5,231 bases of DNA. Origin: Geodermatophilaceae bacterium. Its GTDB lineage: Bacteria > Actinomycetota > Actinomycetes > Mycobacteriales > Geodermatophilaceae. The DNA lies in the NCBI GenBank assembly GCA_013811975.1, contig JACCUF010000234.1, forward strand, positions 1 through 5,231, written 5' to 3'. The notes under the pieces are model-generated. The model saw only the letters and a list, made by a program, of their open reading frames with translations. It did not search any database and was not told the origin of the DNA. The translations under genes were made by a program, and so were the position numbers. Positions 5,186 through 5,231 of the stretch are shown piece by piece; position 1 is the first letter of the stretch; each line of letters starts with the position of its first letter.

Positions 5186-5231
5186 GTGGGCGTAATCGTG
5201 CAGAAGTACGGCGGATCTTCGGTGGCCACCG
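5186..5231 (+). CDS. lysC: Aspartate kinase, N-terminal 15 codons only
   Basis: From GTG at 5186-5188 the frame reads VGVIVQKYGGSSVAT and runs off the window. The KYGGSSVA block is the signature ATP/aspartate-binding start of aspartate kinases. It begins at the usual distance from the start codon: actinobacterial proteins typically start M-A-L-V-V-Q-K-Y-G-G-S-S. The enzyme phosphorylates aspartate, the first step toward lysine, threonine, methionine and diaminopimelate. leuA and the ask/lysC-asd pair are close neighbours in several actinobacteria, which supports the call. The start is fixed by the -10 box placed for a leaderless mRNA. The rest of the gene, with its kinase and ACT domains, is outside the window. 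Confidence 0.88.
   Translation, partial: MGVIVQKYGGSSVAT

Noticed and set aside
5005..5229. 75-residue N-terminal extension of the methyltransferase
   Set aside because: The sequence is not protein-like (many Cys, Gly, Ser and Arg in no pattern), has no counterpart in the family, and runs antisense to the lysC start and its promoter. The GTG at 5002-5004 is preferred.

Overview
The window looks like chromosomal DNA from a high-GC actinobacterium. Four things point there: GC-rich codon use, an actinobacterial-type long LeuA, leaderless-looking starts, and leuA lying close to and divergent from an aspartate kinase gene. That pairing is familiar from Mycobacterium and Corynebacterium relatives. 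I cannot name a genus. I see no prophage, CRISPR array, tRNA, rRNA or insertion sequence.

Layout, left to right. (1) Positions 1-411 (+) hold the nearly complete 3' part of a glyoxalase/VOC-fold protein gene. (2) Positions 503-826 (+) hold a small protein of unknown function. (3) Converging on it is a decayed MFS exporter gene, 836-1935 (-). It needs two frame changes to read through, and it also appears to lack about 60 residues covering TM2 and motif A. (4) An 18-bp perfect inverted repeat (1946-1963/1991-2008) fills the gap between that pseudogene and leuA. (5) leuA, 2-isopropylmalate synthase, is intact at 2017-3783 (-). (6) Upstream of leuA is a leucine attenuator: a 16-codon leader peptide with three consecutive Leu codons (3879-3929), an 11-bp hairpin, and a 7-nt match between the Leu codons and the complement of the leuA Shine-Dalgarno. 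A -10 box lies just before the leader. (7) Positions 4040-4203 (-) hold a small, apparently frameshifted unknown ORF. (8) Positions 4258-5004 (-) hold an intact class I SAM-dependent methyltransferase. (9) At the right edge, 5186-5231 (+), are the first 15 codons of lysC (aspartate kinase), read divergently from a leaderless-type promoter.

Functionally, the core is amino-acid biosynthesis: leuA makes the committed step of leucine synthesis and lysC that of the aspartate family. Accessory genes have accumulated around and between them. leuA appears to be controlled by leucine supply through translation of its leader. The best material for follow-up is the leuA leader, the inverted repeat, the degraded exporter and the small unknown ORF. 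I do not see convincing evidence of a wholly new multi-gene system.
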